Of a DNA stretch of 64,000 nt, positions 15,435 to 27,891 are shown piece after piece (the first letter of the stretch is position 1; each line of letters opens with the position of its first letter). The notes beneath the pieces are model-generated. The model had not been told where the DNA came from, ran no database searches, and worked only from the letters and a program-made list of their open reading frames with translations. A program made the translations under genes and the position numbers. The stretch comes from Rouxiella badensis. GTDB taxonomy: Bacteria; Pseudomonadota; Gammaproteobacteria; Enterobacterales; Enterobacteriaceae. The DNA is taken from NCBI RefSeq assembly GCF_002093665.1, contig NZ_MRWE01000017.1, forward strand, positions 47,112 through 111,111, written 5' to 3'.

Positions 15435-18400
15435 ATGTCTACTTTCTTTATTAACCGCCCGATATTTGCCTGGGTGGTCGCGATTGTCATTATGATAGCC
15501 GGTGCGCTATCGATAATGAAATTGCCTGTTAACCAGTACCCAAACATTGCGCCGCCAGCCATCTCTGTTGCCGTAACCTATCCAGGTGCCTCCGCAGAGA
15601 CGACCCAGAACACTGTGGTTCAGGTTATCGAACAACAGCTGAATGGTCTTGATGGCCTGCGCTACATCGAATCGCAAAGTGCCAGCGACGGTAGTGCCAC
15701 CATCATCGTGACCTTCGATCAGGGTACCGATCCGGACATCGCGCAGGTTCAGGTTCAGAACAAGGTTTCACTGGCCGAATCCCAGCTTCCTAGCGAAGTG
15801 GTCGACCAGGGTATCCGCGTTGCCAAATATCAGCAGAACTTCATGCTGGTTGTCGGTCTGGCGTCTACCGACGGCAAGATGAGCAACTCCGACCTGGGTA
15901 ACCTGTTGGTGACCAAGCTGGAAGACCCTATCGTTCGTACTAAAGGCGTGGGTGACTTCCAGGTATTCGGCTCAGAATACGCGATGCGTATCTGGCTGGA
16001 TCCGGCCAAGATGTATAAGTACTCGCTGGTTCCAAGCGATGTGACTACCGCGATTTCTGCACAGAACGTTCAGGTTTCTTCGGGTTCACTCGGCGGTCTG
16101 CCAACGATTAAAGATTCAAAACTTAACGCCACCATCATCGGTAAAACTCGTTTTACCAGCGTTAAACAGTTCCAAAACGTGCTGCTGAAAGTGAATGCGG
16201 ACGGCTCTCAGGTTCGCCTGAAAGACATTGCTAACATTGATCTCGGCCCTGAAAGCTACTCGATTGCGGGGGCTTACAACGGCAGCCCGGCGACAGGTAT
16301 TGCCCTGCGTCTGGCAACCGGTGCAAACGTGCTGGATACCGCTAACGCGGTTAAAGCGACGATCGACAACCTGAAGTCATCACTGCCGCAAGGCGTAGAA
16401 GTTGTGTATCCATACCAGACCTCACCGGTGGTGAGTGCATCGATTCATGAAGTGGTGAAAACCCTGATTGAAGCGATCATCCTGGTCTTCTTCGTGATGT
16501 TGCTGTTCCTGCAAAACCTGCGCGCAACGCTGGTAACCACGTTGGTTGTGCCCGTTGTTCTGTTGGGTACTTTCGGTCTGCTTAATGCATTTGGCTTCTC
16601 GATAAACACCCTGACGATGTTCGGGATGGTACTCGCCATCGGCCTGTTGGTGGATGACGCCATCGTGGTGGTCGAGAACGTCGAACGTATCATGCATGAG
16701 GAAAAACTGCCGCCGAAGGAAGCGACCATCAAGTCGATGTCGCAGATTCAAGGCGCGCTGTTCGGTATTGCCCTGGTGCTGTCTGCCGTATTGATCCCGA
16801 TGGCCTTCTTCGCGGGTTCAACCGGTATTATCTATCGTCAGTTCTCGATAACTATCGTTTCGGCGATGGCCCTGTCGGTACTGATGGCGCTTATCTTTAC
16901 TCCGGCGCTGTGTGCCACCATTATTAAACAAGGTTCTGAAGACCATAAAACCACCGGTTTTGCCGGCTGGTTTAACCGTAACTTTGATAAAGGCGCGGCT
17001 AAATACACCTCAAGCGTTGCGGGCGTTATTTCCCGTCGTCGCCTGTTCATGTGTATTTATCTGGTTATCGTTGTGGTGATGGGTTACATGTTTACTCGCG
17101 TTCCAACGACCTTCCTGCCGGACGAAGACCAGGGCATCCTGTTCGTACAGGCGACGTTGCCAGCCAACGCCTCTGCCGAACGTACTCAGGCGGTGTTGGA
17201 CGACGTGCGTGATTACTTCCAGAAGAACGAGAAAGCCAACATCGTTTCCGTGTTTACCGCCAACGGCTTCAGCTTCGCCGGTCGTGGTCAGAACGTCGGT
17301 ATCGGCTTCGTTTCTCTGAAGAGCTGGGATGACCGACCGGGTACGCAAAACAGCGTGCAGTCGATTGCCAACCGCGCGATGGCTCACTTCGCTACGCTGA
17401 AAGACGCCAAGGTGTTCGCCTTCGTGCCGCCAGCCGTTCTGGAGTTGGGTAACGCCACCGGTTTCGACTTCTATCTCGAAGATACCAACGCGCAGGGTCA
17501 CGCAGCATTGATGGCCGCACGTAACCAGTTCCTTGGCATGGCTTCACAAGACAAACGCCTGATGGCGACACGTCCTAACGGCATGGAAGATGAACCTCAG
17601 TACCAGCTGGAAATTGATGACGAACGTGCACAGGCGCTTGGCCTGAGCCTGAGCGACATCAACGCCACGCTGTCTGCGGTGTGGGGTTCAACCTACATTA
17701 ACCAGTTCATGTTCAATGACCGCGTTAAGAAAGTGTACATGCAGGGTCGTTCAGCTTCGCGCGTCACGCCTGAAGATCTGAACAAATGGTACTTCCGCAA
17801 CAGCGCGGGTCAGATGGTGCCATGGTCAGCCTTTGGTAAAGGCAAATGGGTATACGGCTCTCCTCGTTTCGAACGCTTCAACGGCGTCTCCTCCGTAGAG
17901 ATCCTGGGTTCACCAGCACCGGGTTACAGCTCGGGTGATGCAACTCAGGCGGTGCTCGATATTGCCAAAAAACTGCCACCAGGCTTCAAGATTGCATGGC
18001 ACGGTTTGTCATACGAAGAACAGGCGGCAGGTTCTCAAACCCCTGCCCTGTATACACTGTCAATTATCGTGGTGTTCTTGTGTCTGGCAGCACTATATGA
18101 GAGTTGGTCAATTCCATTCTCTGTCATCCTAGTGGTCCCATTGGGTATACTGGGTACTATCGGTGCAGTACTACTCCGTGGATTGTCCAACGACGTCTTC
18201 TTCCAGGTAGGCCTATTGACGACGGTGGGTCTGGCGGCTAAAAACGCCATACTTATTGTTGAGTTTGCCAAGGAGCTACACGAAAAAGAGGGAAGGTCGA
18301 TCACCGAAGCAGCAATCGAAGCAGCTAAACTGCGTATCAGGCCAATTATTATGACCTCGATGGCGTTTATCCTGGGTGTAATACCGCTGACCATTTCGCA

Positions 18401-18584
18401 TGGCGCAGGTTCTGGTAGCCAGCACTCAATCGGTACTGCGGTAGTCGGTGGGATGATAACAGCAACATTCCTGGCGATTTTCTTTGTTCCTATGTTCTAC
18501 GTGGTCGTGGTCAACCTATTTACCCGTAAGTCAAAAAAACAAGATAAGCCGCTTTTAGATACTGAGGTTTCGAACCATGAATAA
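15435..18584 (+). CDS. RND multidrug efflux permease (AcrB/MexB type)
   Basis: A 1049-residue proton-driven HAE1 permease with 12 membrane helices and two large periplasmic loops. It shows the N-terminal [30 protein letters not shown], the TM4 proton-relay motif [16 protein letters not shown], and the second-half [16 protein letters not shown]. Length matches AcrB (1049). It should export amphiphilic drugs, bile salts or plant phenolics with the adaptor and outer-membrane factor of the same operon. The last 500 bp or so use more ATA, CTA and AGG codons than the body. The stop overlaps the next start. Confidence 0.95.
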   Translation: MSTFFINRPIFAWVVAIVIMIAGALSIMKLPVNQYPNIAPPAISVAVTYPGASAETTQNTVVQVIEQQLNGLDGLRYIESQSASDGSATIIVTFDQGTDPDIAQVQVQNKVSLAESQLPSEVVDQGIRVAKYQQNFMLVVGLASTDGKMSNSDLGNLLVTKLEDPIVRTKGVGDFQVFGSEYAMRIWLDPAKMYKYSLVPSDVTTAISAQNVQVSSGSLGGLPTIKDSKLNATIIGKTRFTSVKQFQNVLLKVNADGSQVRLKDIANIDLGPESYSIAGAYNGSPATGIALRLATGANVLDTANAVKATIDNLKSSLPQGVEVVYPYQTSPVVSASIHEVVKTLIEAIILVFFVMLLFLQNLRATLVTTLVVPVVLLGTFGLLNAFGFSINTLTMFGMVLAIGLLVDDAIVVVENVERIMHEEKLPPKEATIKSMSQIQGALFGIALVLSAVLIPMAFFAGSTGIIYRQFSITIVSAMALSVLMALIFTPALCATIIKQGSEDHKTTGFAGWFNRNFDKGAAKYTSSVAGVISRRRLFMCIYLVIVVVMGYMFTRVPTTFLPDEDQGILFVQATLPANASAERTQAVLDDVRDYFQKNEKANIVSVFTANGFSFAGRGQNVGIGFVSLKSWDDRPGTQNSVQSIANRAMAHFATLKDAKVFAFVPPAVLELGNATGFDFYLEDTNAQGHAALMAARNQFLGMASQDKRLMATRPNGMEDEPQYQLEIDDERAQALGLSLSDINATLSAVWGSTYINQFMFNDRVKKVYMQGRSASRVTPEDLNKWYFRNSAGQMVPWSAFGKGKWVYGSPRFERFNGVSSVEILGSPAPGYSSGDATQAVLDIAKKLPPGFKIAWHGLSYEEQAAGSQTPALYTLSIIVVFLCLAALYESWSIPFSVILVVPLGILGTIGAVLLRGLSNDVFFQVGLLTTVGLAAKNAILIVEFAKELHEKEGRSITEAAIEAAKLRIRPIIMTSMAFILGVIPLTISHGAGSGSQHSIGTAVVGGMITATFLAIFFVPMFYVVVVNLFTRKSKKQDKPLLDTEVSNHE

Positions 18585-19989
18585 ACCACGTTTTGCGCTG
18601 CCCCTCTTCTCGGCGCTGACACTGACTATATTAGCCGGCTGTACCATGGAGCCCAAGTACGAGCGACCGGCGTTGCCGGTTGCCAGTGACTGGACGACCA
18701 GCAAAGGCGTTGACGCTGGGAAGGTACAGGATATCGGCTGGAGTCAGTTCTTTAATCAGCCTGATATGAAGCAGGTGATTACTTTAGCTCTGGCAAACAA
18801 CCGCGACCTTCGGGTCGCGGCATTAAACGTTGAAACGGCGCGTGCAACCTTCCAGATTGACCGTGCAGCCCTGCTGCCGACGCTGGATGCAACGGGCGGT
18901 GAAACCGCAACGCACCTGCCGGGCGGCCTATACTCAACGCAGTCTACCGGTCCGGTAACCTACCGTGATTACTCGGCGGGCGTGGGCGTCAGCGCCTACG
19001 AGCTCGACCTGTTTGGCCGCGTACGCAGCCTGCGTGACCAGGGTCTCGAGACCTACCTGGCTACGGCAGCGACTCAGCGTGCAACGCAAATCACGCTGGT
19101 GTCGGAAGTGGCAGAAGGCTATCTGAGCCTGGCGGCGGATAACGACTTGCTGAAGCTGGCTATCGATACGGCCAAAAGCCAGACCGATTCTTACAACCTG
19201 ACCAAGCGTAGCTTCGATCAGGGCGTGAGTAACTCGCAGGACCTGGCGCAGGCAGAAACCACCGTACGCAGTGCACAGGCTGATATCGCCCAGTACACCC
19301 GTCAGGTTCGTCAGGACGTAAACGCCCTGACTCTGCTGGTCGGTACCGAGATCCCAGTCAACCTGCTGCAAAATGCTAGCCTGAAAGACAACTGGAACTT
19401 CCCGCAAACGCCAGCAGGTCTGCCTTCAGACTTGTTGACGCGTCGTCCGGACATCATCGCAGCCGAGCATACGCTGAAAGCGGCTAACGCCAACATCGGT
19501 GCAGCACGTGCCGCCTTCTTCCCGCGCATCTCTCTGACCGGTTCTGCCGGTACCGAGAGCGGAAGCCTGAGCAATCTGTTCAGGGGCGGCACAGGCGCTT
19601 GGTCATTCGGCCCGTCAATCAGTATTCCTATCTTTGACGGCGGCGTGAACAGCGCGAACCTGGATATCGCAAAAACCGAGAAGAAAATCGAGATCGCTAA
19701 CTATGAGAAAGCGATTCAGACGGCCTTCAAAGAGGTTTCTGACGGTCTGGCAGGTCAGGCAACCTACAGCAACCAGTTGAAATCTGTTCAACAGGCTACC
19801 GACGCCAACCAGCGCAACTACGACCTGTCGCAGCAGCGCTTCAAAGGCGGCGTAGACAACTACCTGAGCGTGCTGGTTGCACAGCGTTCCCTGTACGCAG
19901 CGCAGCAGACGCTGATTTCGGTCAAGCTGGCTCAGTTGAACTCCGACATCACGCTGTTCAAGGCACTGGGCGGCGGTTGGAAGAAATAA
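18577..19989 (+). CDS. Outer-membrane efflux factor (NodT/OprM family)
   Basis: A 470-residue outer-membrane lipoprotein: signal ending [16 protein letters not shown] with a lipobox Cys, two TolC-type repeats, and [32 protein letters not shown], the hallmark of the NodT family. The start overlaps the permease stop by 8 bp, so translation is coupled. With adaptor and permease it gives a self-contained tripartite pump, as in MexAB-OprM; many enterobacterial AcrAB pumps depend on unlinked TolC instead. Confidence 0.94.
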   Translation: MNKPRFALPLFSALTLTILAGCTMEPKYERPALPVASDWTTSKGVDAGKVQDIGWSQFFNQPDMKQVITLALANNRDLRVAALNVETARATFQIDRAALLPTLDATGGETATHLPGGLYSTQSTGPVTYRDYSAGVGVSAYELDLFGRVRSLRDQGLETYLATAATQRATQITLVSEVAEGYLSLAADNDLLKLAIDTAKSQTDSYNLTKRSFDQGVSNSQDLAQAETTVRSAQADIAQYTRQVRQDVNALTLLVGTEIPVNLLQNASLKDNWNFPQTPAGLPSDLLTRRPDIIAAEHTLKAANANIGAARAAFFPRISLTGSAGTESGSLSNLFRGGTGAWSFGPSISIPIFDGGVNSANLDIAKTEKKIEIANYEKAIQTAFKEVSDGLAGQATYSNQLKSVQQATDANQRNYDLSQQRFKGGVDNYLSVLVAQRSLYAAQQTLISVKLAQLNSDITLFKALGGGWKK

Positions 19990-20015
19990 TCCTTCCACTT
20001 GGCTGTTAAGCCTGT

Positions 20016-20053
20016 AAAAAAGGCCGCAACGGATAACGTTGCGGCCTTTTTTT
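20016..20053. terminator. Bidirectional terminator between two efflux operons
   Basis: A-rich arm, then GGCCGCAAC-N7-GTTGCGGCC, then T7. It serves the plus-strand operon and, with A/T tracts on both sides, probably the minus-strand mdt operon too. Confidence 0.85.
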
Positions 20054-20103
20054 ATTTCCCCTGAGCGCTAAACGCCAGCCTCGGCGGGCGTTTTTTATCG
20101 GGA

Positions 20104-21546
20104 TTATTTCTCGTCCGGGGCTTGCCATCCACCGCCTAGCGCGGCGATGAGTTTCACGCTGGTGACCATCTGCGTACTGAGCAACGACAGAACGCTTTGC
20201 TGCTGCGTCAGGCTGGTGTTTTCCGTAGTGGCAACGTCAAGATAATCGATCATCCCCGCCTGATACTGATTGTAGGTCACCCGCGCAGACTCCTTGGCAG
20301 AGTCCGCGGCGTTCTTCTGCGCCACCATCTGGCTGTCAATCACGCGCAGTTCAACCAGATAATCCTCAACTTCTCCCATGGCGGTCAGCACGGTCTGACG
20401 ATAAGACGCGACGTCCGCATCGTAAGTCGCCGCAGCCTCAGCCACCTTGCCGCGCGTAGCGCCGAAATCGAGCACCGTCTGGCTGAGCTCAGGTCCCAGT
20501 GACCAGACGCGGTTTGGCAGTGAGAACAGGTTGTGTAGCACCGAGCTGCTGAAACCACCCGATGCGCTCAGGGTGATGTCAGGATAATAGGCAGCGGTCG
20601 CCACGCCCACGGCAGCGTTGGCCGACGCCATGGTGCGCTCGGCCGCCGCAATGTCTGGACGACGCTGCAACAGCTGAGAAGGCAACCCAGCCGGAATGGC
20701 CGGCAGCGTGAACTTGATAGGCTCGGCCGCCAGGCTGAACTGCGCCGGAGGCCTGCCGATAAGAATAGCGATAGCGTGCTCGAGCTGCGCACGTTCCCAC
20801 TGGAGCTGCAGCGCCGAGGCCTTAGTGCTTTCAAGCTGCGTCTGCGCCTGCGCCAGAGTCGCACGCGAGGTGTTGCCGCCGGTATACTGATTCTGAATCA
20901 CGGTCAAATAGCGCTGATAGGCCTGAATACTCTGCTCATACAGCGCAATTTGTGCATCCATCACGCGCAGCTGAAAGTAGTCCTGCGCCAGCTCAGACTG
21001 TGCGCTCAAGGTGGCGTTGGCTAGGTCTGCCGCGCTGGCCTGCGCATTGGCCTTCTGCTCTTCCTCGGTGCGGCGCAGCTTGCCCCAGATGTCGAGCTCC
21101 CAGCTTGCCCCAAGCTCGGCGGAGTGCTGATTGCTGGTGGTTGTCGCCGTGCCGCTGCGGGTACTGTCGACCGTTGCCGTCACCTGTGGGAACAGCTCCG
21201 CCCTCGCCTGCGTCACCAATGCCTGCGCCTCACGGTACTGCGCGGCGTACTGAGCAACGTTCTGGTTGGAAATCTGCACCTGACTCATCAGAGAGGAGAG
21301 CTGGGGGTCCTGATAAACCGCCCACCAGTCACCCTTGGTCTGATTCTCTTTCGGCGCGGCCGCGGTCCAGCCTTTGGCCTCTTTGAACTCGGTCGGCATG
21401 GTAACCGCAGGACGATGATAATCAGGGCCGACGGCACAGCCGACGACCATCAATGCCAGCGCCAGCGGAGCCAGACGAAACGCTATTGAACCTGCTTTAG
21501 GACTTGTCATCACCGGCTTCACTTTATTGAGATAACTATTATTCAT
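20104..21546 (-). CDS. Outer-membrane efflux factor of the mdt operon (NodT family)
   Basis: A 480-residue lipoprotein channel with signal LALALMVVGCAVGPDYHRP (lipobox VGC) and RRPDIAAAERTMASANAAVGVATAAYYPDI. The ATG at 21546 overlaps the end of mdtC by 8 bp (ATGAATAA), so it is translationally coupled. In Escherichia coli the place after mdtC is held by the MFS gene mdtD, and TolC serves as the channel; here a dedicated channel takes that place. It differs clearly in sequence from the factor encoded at 18577-19989. Confidence 0.93.
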   Translation of the reverse strand: MNNSYLNKVKPVMTSPKAGSIAFRLAPLALALMVVGCAVGPDYHRPAVTMPTEFKEAKGWTAAAPKENQTKGDWWAVYQDPQLSSLMSQVQISNQNVAQYAAQYREAQALVTQARAELFPQVTATVDSTRSGTATTTSNQHSAELGASWELDIWGKLRRTEEEQKANAQASAADLANATLSAQSELAQDYFQLRVMDAQIALYEQSIQAYQRYLTVIQNQYTGGNTSRATLAQAQTQLESTKASALQLQWERAQLEHAIAILIGRPPAQFSLAAEPIKFTLPAIPAGLPSQLLQRRPDIAAAERTMASANAAVGVATAAYYPDITLSASGGFSSSVLHNLFSLPNRVWSLGPELSQTVLDFGATRGKVAEAAATYDADVASYRQTVLTAMGEVEDYLVELRVIDSQMVAQKNAADSAKESARVTYNQYQAGMIDYLDVATTENTSLTQQQSVLSLLSTQMVTSVKLIAALGGGWQAPDEK

Positions 21547-24500
21547 GATCCTGCGCTCCAGTTGGCGTGTGGTGCGGACGAATACGCGCCCACAAACGCT
21601 TGGTCGCACGACTGCTTCTATCCATATACAAATACACCACCGGCGTGGTGAACAGCGTCAGAACCTGACTCAATGCCAGCCCCCCCGCAATCGCCAACCC
21701 GAGCGGGCTGCGCAAGTCGGCGTCCCCCCCGCTGCCCAGCGCCAGAGGCAGAGCACCAAAAAACGCCGCCAGCGTAGTCATCATGATCGGACGGAATCGC
21801 ATCAGACAGGCCTGAACGATCGCCTGCTGCGGCGTGAGCCCCAGCCTACGCTCGGCGTCCAGCGCGAAGTCGATCATCATAATCGCGTTCTTCTTCACGA
21901 TACCTATCAACAGCAGGATACCGATGAGGGCTATCACCGTAAGCTGCGTATTGGTTATCAGCATCAGCAACAGCGCACCGAGCCCCGCAGAAGGCAGCGT
22001 AGAAAGGATAGTCAGCGGGTGGATATAGCTCTCATACAGCATGCCGAGCACAATATACACCGCGGCCAGCGCAGCCAGAATCAGCCACGGCATCTGCTGT
22101 GCCAGCGCCTGGAATGCCTGCGCCGTGCCCGCATAACCCGCCTGAATGGTATCCGGCAGAGCAATTTGCGCCATCGCCGTCTTGATGGCGGCCTGCGCCT
22201 GCTCAATGGACACGCCGTCGGCCAGGTTAAACGCCAGCGTAGTGGTTGCCATCTGCCCCTGATGCGCCACTGACAGAGGCGCATTGGCGCTACTAAAGGT
22301 AGCAAACGCAGAGAGTGGGACCTGGTTTCCACCGCTGGTTATCACATACATCTGGTTCAATACGTCAGGATCGCTGGTAAAGTCCGGCGTCAGGTACATC
22401 ACCACGTGATACTGGTTCAGCGTCTTGTAGATGGTCGCCACCTGACGCTGCGCAAAGGCGTTATTGAGCATTGCGTCAATGGTTTTAACGTTCACACCAA
22501 GGCGCGTCGCTTTATCGCGGTCGATGTTTAGCATCACTTCCTGACCGCCTGTCTGGGCATCAGAGTCGACGCCCGTCAGCTCTGGCAGTGCCGTCAGCGC
22601 GGCCTTCACTTTCGGCCCCCACTCGCGCAGCAGGTTTAGATCGTCAGCCTGTAGGCTGTACTGATATTCCGCATTCGCGCTACGGCCACCGATACGTAAA
22701 TCCTGTGCCGCCATCAGGAACAGCTGCGAACCGGGCAACTTGGAGGTTTCCATCATGATGCGGTTGGCAATCTGGTTGGCCGTGGATTTGCGCTGATCAA
22801 AATCTTTCAGGCGTATGAAAAAGTTAGCGGTATTACGTGAACCGAAACCGCCGCTGCCCGCCGAGCTCATTACCGCCACGACATCGGGGTCATGCTGGAT
22901 AATTTTGGCGTAGTTGATCATCTGTGGCTGAATAGACTGGAACGACGTGTTCTGGTCCGCGCGCAGCATCCCAAACACCATGCCGGTATCCTGCTCCGGG
23001 AAGAAGCCTTTCTCAACCACGGTATAGAGATAGAAGTTAAGCGCAACCGTAAGCAACAGAACAAACATCGTTAACAGTTGATGACGCATCACCCAATTCA
23101 ATCCGCGCGAGTAAGCTTGCAACAGCTTATTCAGCCAGCGCTCAATCAACATATAGATACGGGGTTGGCGTTTCTCTACCGGCGGCCTGCGGCGCAGGAA
23201 GCGGGCGCAGAGCATTGGCGTCAGCGTCAGCGACACCAGCATCGAGATGACCAGAGAGATAGACAACGTGACGGCAAATTCACGGAACAGCCGCCCAACG
23301 ATACTGCCCATTAGCAAAATCGGAATAAATACCGCGATCAACGACAGCGTCATTGAAAGCACGGTAAAACCGACCTCGCCCGCACCGCGAATCGCCGCTC
23401 TGACGGGACTCAAGCCCTCTTCAATATGCCGGGTAATGTTCTCAAGCACCACGATGGCATCATCGACCACGAATCCCGTTGCGATAATCAACGCCATCAG
23501 CGACAGGTTATCGAGGCTGTAACCCAGCAGGTACATGATGGAGCAGGTGCTGATCAGTGAAACCGGCAATGCCAGCGCGGGGATCAACACAGCACGAATA
23601 TTACGCAGGAACACAAATACCACGGCAATTACCAACAGTGTGGCTTCAAGCAGCGTTTTCTCTGTGTCGCGCAGTGACTCAGAGACGGTGGGAGAACGGT
23701 CTAGTCCGAGGTTAAGTTTTACGTCTCCCGGCAGTTCGTGCTCCATCTCTGGCAATGCGGCCTTGATGGCGTCGATGGTATCAAGCATGTTGGCACCGGC
23801 CTGACGGGTAACCGCAATCATCACCGACGGCATGCCGTTGAAGTAGCCGACGTTGTACTTGTCTTCCACAGAATCATACACGTTGGCGATATCGCTCAGA
23901 CGAATGGCGGTGCCGTTCTTATAGGTCACAATCAGGCGACGGTACTGGGCTGCGGTGCTCTGCTGACCGTTCCCTTCCACCATCCACGACTGACCGTTGC
24001 CCTGCAATACGCCCTTCGGCAGGTTGGTGGTGCTGTCGGCTATCGCGGTACGGATAGTATCGAGCGAGATCCCATAAGAACTGATCGCCTGCGGACGCAG
24101 GTCGATGCGCACACCGGGCAAAGCACTCCCGGTCAGTGAAACCTGCCCTACGCCGTTAATCTGGGCAATCTTTTGCTGCAATTGACTCGACGCAATGTCG
24201 TACAGCTCGCCGTTGCTGCGCGTGGCTGAGGTCAACGCCAGCATGATAATCGGCGCATCGGCCGGGTTTGCCTTACGGTAGGTCGGCAATGAAGGCATGC
24301 TGCTGGGAAGCAGAGATCGCGAGGCATTGATAGCCGCCTGCACGTCACGCGCCGCGCCGTTGATGTCGCGATCCAGGTCAAACTGTAGCACTATCCGCGT
24401 CGAACCCTGCGAGCTTGACGAGGTCATTTCAGTGACGCCCGCGATGGTCCCCAACGCCCTCTCGAGCGGTGTAGCAACCGTGGCAGCCATGGTTTCCGGG

Positions 24501-24664
24501 CTGGCACCCGGCAGGCTGGCCGAGACCATCACCGTCGGGAAATCCACCTGCGGCAAAGGCGCCACAGGCAGCAGGTTATAGCCCAGCAACCCCAGCAGCA
24601 CGATGGCCAGGGTTACCAGCAGCGTAGCCACCGGTCGGAAAATAAAGAAGCGGGAAATATTCAT
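21539..24664 (-). CDS. mdtC: RND multidrug efflux permease MdtC
   Basis: A 1041-residue RND permease starting [25 protein letters not shown]. The proton-relay motif is [16 protein letters not shown], and the second half has [19 protein letters not shown]. MdtC works as a heterotrimer with MdtB and exports bile salts, novobiocin and siderophore-like compounds in relatives. The start overlaps the mdtB stop (ATGA). It is slightly longer than E. coli MdtC (1025). Confidence 0.95.
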   Translation of the reverse strand: MNISRFFIFRPVATLLVTLAIVLLGLLGYNLLPVAPLPQVDFPTVMVSASLPGASPETMAATVATPLERALGTIAGVTEMTSSSSQGSTRIVLQFDLDRDINGAARDVQAAINASRSLLPSSMPSLPTYRKANPADAPIIMLALTSATRSNGELYDIASSQLQQKIAQINGVGQVSLTGSALPGVRIDLRPQAISSYGISLDTIRTAIADSTTNLPKGVLQGNGQSWMVEGNGQQSTAAQYRRLIVTYKNGTAIRLSDIANVYDSVEDKYNVGYFNGMPSVMIAVTRQAGANMLDTIDAIKAALPEMEHELPGDVKLNLGLDRSPTVSESLRDTEKTLLEATLLVIAVVFVFLRNIRAVLIPALALPVSLISTCSIMYLLGYSLDNLSLMALIIATGFVVDDAIVVLENITRHIEEGLSPVRAAIRGAGEVGFTVLSMTLSLIAVFIPILLMGSIVGRLFREFAVTLSISLVISMLVSLTLTPMLCARFLRRRPPVEKRQPRIYMLIERWLNKLLQAYSRGLNWVMRHQLLTMFVLLLTVALNFYLYTVVEKGFFPEQDTGMVFGMLRADQNTSFQSIQPQMINYAKIIQHDPDVVAVMSSAGSGGFGSRNTANFFIRLKDFDQRKSTANQIANRIMMETSKLPGSQLFLMAAQDLRIGGRSANAEYQYSLQADDLNLLREWGPKVKAALTALPELTGVDSDAQTGGQEVMLNIDRDKATRLGVNVKTIDAMLNNAFAQRQVATIYKTLNQYHVVMYLTPDFTSDPDVLNQMYVITSGGNQVPLSAFATFSSANAPLSVAHQGQMATTTLAFNLADGVSIEQAQAAIKTAMAQIALPDTIQAGYAGTAQAFQALAQQMPWLILAALAAVYIVLGMLYESYIHPLTILSTLPSAGLGALLLMLITNTQLTVIALIGILLLIGIVKKNAIMMIDFALDAERRLGLTPQQAIVQACLMRFRPIMMTTLAAFFGALPLALGSGGDADLRSPLGLAIAGGLALSQVLTLFTTPVVYLYMDRSSRATKRLWARIRPHHTPTGAQDHE

Positions 24665-27600
24665 TCCTGTTCCTGTACTTTACGGCGGGCAGGACGCCAG
24701 CGCGTAGCCAGTCGGTCAAACATCAGATAAATAACCGGCGTAGAGAACAGCGTCAGTACCTGGCTGAAGATAAGCCCACCGACGATAACCAGACCCAGCG
24801 GCTGACGCAGCTCGGCCCCGCTGCCGCTCGCGAGCATCAGCGGCAGCGCGCCAATCAGCGCCGCCATGGTAGTCATCAGAATCGGGCGGAAACGCAGCAG
24901 GCAGGCCTGATGAATCGCATCGCGTGGCGACAGATGCTGCTTATGTTCCGCCTCCAGCGCAAAGTCGATCATCATAATGGCGTTCTTTTTCACGATACCG
25001 ATCAGCAATATCACGCCGATGAGCGCTATCAGGCTGAACTCGGTGTTGGCAAACAGCAGTGAAAGCAGCGCTCCCACCGCCGCCGACGGCAGCGTGGACA
25101 GGATGGTGACCGGGTGAATAAAGCTTTCATACAGGATACCCAGCACCACATACATCGTCAGCAGCGCGGCCAAAATCAGCCACAGCGTGTTGCCGGTAGC
25201 GCTTTCAAACGAGGCGGCAGCTCCCTGATAACTCAGGCTGATACTCTCGGGCAGACCAATCTCTTCACTGGTCTTCTTGATAGCTTCCTGCGCCTGTTCA
25301 ATCGAGTAACCGTCGTTGAGGTTAAACGAAACCGTCACCGCCGGCATCTGGTTCAAACGCGCCTGTAACAGTGCGCCGGTGCGCATATGAATGCTGGCAA
25401 TCGAGGTCAGCTTCACCATCGGGGTTGGCGTACTTGACGAAGAGGTGGTGGTCGAACTGGTGCTGCTGGTGCTCGAACTGCTGTCAGAGCTTGAACTGCT
25501 CGAACTTGAGCTGCTGCTGGAGTTTGACGAGCTAGAACTCGAGCTGCTGGAACTGTTGCTGCCTGCCAGATAAATATCGTTAAACGAATCCGGTGACTGC
25601 TGATACTTCGGCGCGACTTCCAGCACGACGCGATACTGGTTCGCCTGGGTAAAGATAGTCGACACCAGACGCTGACCAAACGCGTTGTACAGCGCGGTAT
25701 CGACGTCCGACGCGGTAATGCCGTAGCGGGAAGCCGCATCGCGGTCGAGATCAACATAGGCGACCTGCCCCTGCTGCTGCAGGTTACTGACCACGCTGTT
25801 AAATTCCGGCTGTTGGCTGAGTTTATCGAGCAGTTTAGGCGTCCAGCTCACCAGATTAGTGCTGTCGGTATCCGAGAGCATGAACTGATACTGGCTCGGC
25901 GTAACCTGGTCGTCGACGGTCAGGTCCTGCGAGGCCTGCAAATAAAGCTGGATGCCCGCAACCGAGGCCGTTTCCTGCTTCAGGCGCGCAATCACTGCCG
26001 GGGCACGATCGTCGCGATCGGCAATCGGTTTGAGGTTAATCTGCAAGCGACCGCTGTTCAGGCTGGTGTTATTACCGTCAACGCCGATGGTCGATGCCAC
26101 GCTCTCGACGTCTTTATCCTTGAGAATAATTTCAGCCAGTGCCTGCTGCCTGCGGCCCATTTCGCTGAACGAAACGTCCTGCGAGGCCATCGTTATCCCC
26201 TGAATCAGGCCGGTATCCTGCGACGGGAAGAATCCTTTCGGCACGATAAGGTACAGCAGACCGGTTAAAACCAGCGTCGCCAGCGCGACCAACAGCGTTA
26301 AACGCTGATGATTAAGCACCACGGTCAGCATGCGGTCGTAACCGGCAATCAGTTTGTCAAATACCTGCCCGCCCTTACGGTAAAACTTGCTCTGTTTCTC
26401 TTCCGGAATATGACGAAGAAGGTAGGCACACAGCATTGGCGTCAGCGTCAGCGAGACCAGCATCGACACGATAATCGACACCGCCAGCGTAATCGCAAAC
26501 TCGCGGAACAGACGACCGACCACGTCGCCCATAAACAGCAGTGGGATCAGTACGGCAATCAGTGAGAAAGTCAGTGAGATGATGGTAAAACCAATCTGCT
26601 GCGAGCCTTTCAGCGCCGCCTGCATCGGCGTTTCGCCCTCTTCGAGTCGTCGAGAGATATTCTCGACCACCACGATGGCGTCATCAATAACGAAGCCGGT
26701 CGCGATGGTCAAGGCCATCAGCGACAGGTTATTGAGGCTGAATCCGCACAGGTACATCACGCCGAAGGTGCCAACCAGCGAGAGGGGGACGGCGACGCTC
26801 GGGATAAGCGTCGCGGCAACGTTGCGCAAGAACAGGAAGGTCACCATCACAACCAGCGCTATCGACAGCAACAGTTCGAACTGCACGTCACTGATTGAGG
26901 CACGAATGGTCTGCGTGCGGTCAGAAATAATGCTGACTTTGACAGAGTCCGGCAGTGCCGCCTGCAGTTTAGGCAGCTGTGCCTTGATGTCATCGACCAC
27001 CGAAATAACGTTGGCACCCGGTTGACGCTGCACGTTGATGATGATTGCCGGTTTGTTGTTGGCCCACGCGGAGAGATACTGGTTCTCCGGCGCTTCACTC
27101 AGCGTCGCGATATCGCGCAGACGCAGGGCGGCGCCGTTGCTGGTGTTATAGGACACAATCAGGTTGCCGTACTCGTCGGCGGTGCGCAGCTGGTCGTTAG
27201 CATCGATAGTAATCGAGTGATGCGGGCCGTCGAAGCCTCCTTTCGAACCATTGACGTTGCTGTTGCTGATAAGGGTGTTGATATCCTCCAGCGTCAAATT
27301 ATGTGCCGCCAGCGCCTGTGGATTCACCTGAACGCGCACCGCAGGCTGGTGTCCACCGGCCAACGTGACCAAACCCACGCCTGAAATCTGCGACAGTTTG
27401 AGCGCCATACGGGTATTGACCAGATCCTGCACCTTGGTCAGCGGCAGAGAATCTGAGGTGACCGCCAGCGTTATAACGGCGCTGTCGGCCGGGTTGACCT
27501 TTTTATAGGTCGGCGGATTCGGCAAGTCACTCGGCAACAGGCTGTTTGCGGCGTTGATGGCCGCCTGAACCTCTTGTTCGGCCACGTCCAGAGACAGGTC

Positions 27601-27891
27601 CAGCGAGAACTTCAGGGTGATAATCGAAGAGCCGGTCGAACTGGTAGAGTACATCTGGCTCAGGCCAGCCATCTGCCCGAGCTGACGCTCAAGCGGTGCG
27701 GTAACCCCCGAGGCCATGACGTCAGGGCTTGCGCCCGGATACAGCGTCGTAACCTGAATCGTGGGATAGTCAACCTGCGGCAGCGCCGAAGTCGAAAGCA
27801 TGTTGTAGGCGAAAATCCCTGACAACAGCACGGCCACCATCAATAGAATGGTGGCGACCGGCCTTAGGATAAAGAGGCGTGATGGATTCAT
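24661..27891 (-). CDS. mdtB: RND multidrug efflux permease MdtB with Ser-rich insert
   Basis: A 1076-residue permease, about 36 longer than E. coli MdtB. Standard parts are [36 protein letters not shown] and [19 protein letters not shown]. The extra length is a Ser/Thr-rich tract at residues 778-824 (35 Ser, 7 Thr), inserted in the second periplasmic loop just before [16 protein letters not shown]. All six serine codons are used, so the tract is not a simple DNA repeat. The start overlaps the mdtA stop (ATGA). Partner of MdtC. Confidence 0.95.
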   Translation of the reverse strand: MNPSRLFILRPVATILLMVAVLLSGIFAYNMLSTSALPQVDYPTIQVTTLYPGASPDVMASGVTAPLERQLGQMAGLSQMYSTSSTGSSIITLKFSLDLSLDVAEQEVQAAINAANSLLPSDLPNPPTYKKVNPADSAVITLAVTSDSLPLTKVQDLVNTRMALKLSQISGVGLVTLAGGHQPAVRVQVNPQALAAHNLTLEDINTLISNSNVNGSKGGFDGPHHSITIDANDQLRTADEYGNLIVSYNTSNGAALRLRDIATLSEAPENQYLSAWANNKPAIIINVQRQPGANVISVVDDIKAQLPKLQAALPDSVKVSIISDRTQTIRASISDVQFELLLSIALVVMVTFLFLRNVAATLIPSVAVPLSLVGTFGVMYLCGFSLNNLSLMALTIATGFVIDDAIVVVENISRRLEEGETPMQAALKGSQQIGFTIISLTFSLIAVLIPLLFMGDVVGRLFREFAITLAVSIIVSMLVSLTLTPMLCAYLLRHIPEEKQSKFYRKGGQVFDKLIAGYDRMLTVVLNHQRLTLLVALATLVLTGLLYLIVPKGFFPSQDTGLIQGITMASQDVSFSEMGRRQQALAEIILKDKDVESVASTIGVDGNNTSLNSGRLQINLKPIADRDDRAPAVIARLKQETASVAGIQLYLQASQDLTVDDQVTPSQYQFMLSDTDSTNLVSWTPKLLDKLSQQPEFNSVVSNLQQQGQVAYVDLDRDAASRYGITASDVDTALYNAFGQRLVSTIFTQANQYRVVLEVAPKYQQSPDSFNDIYLAGSNSSSSSSSSSSNSSSSSSSSSSSSDSSSSTSSTSSTTTSSSSTPTPMVKLTSIASIHMRTGALLQARLNQMPAVTVSFNLNDGYSIEQAQEAIKKTSEEIGLPESISLSYQGAAASFESATGNTLWLILAALLTMYVVLGILYESFIHPVTILSTLPSAAVGALLSLLFANTEFSLIALIGVILLIGIVKKNAIMMIDFALEAEHKQHLSPRDAIHQACLLRFRPILMTTMAALIGALPLMLASGSGAELRQPLGLVIVGGLIFSQVLTLFSTPVIYLMFDRLATRWRPARRKVQEQE
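25420..25560 (-). repeat. Serine/threonine homopolymeric tract inside mdtB
   Basis: It encodes 47 residues: Ser-Asn, ten Ser, Asn, twelve Ser, Asp, then mixed Ser/Thr and a TPTP end. Codons are mixed (AGC, AGT, TCG, TCA, TCT, TCC), so selection appears to act on the protein sequence. Confidence 0.9.

Noticed and set aside
21545..22273. A 242-codon frame antisense to mdtC
   Set aside because: Extreme Arg/Gln/His composition and full overlap with a well-supported gene; an artefact of high GC.
25391..25573. A 60-codon plus-strand frame rich in Leu and Glu
   Set aside because: It is the exact antisense of the MdtB serine tract; Ser codons read backwards give Leu/Glu codons.
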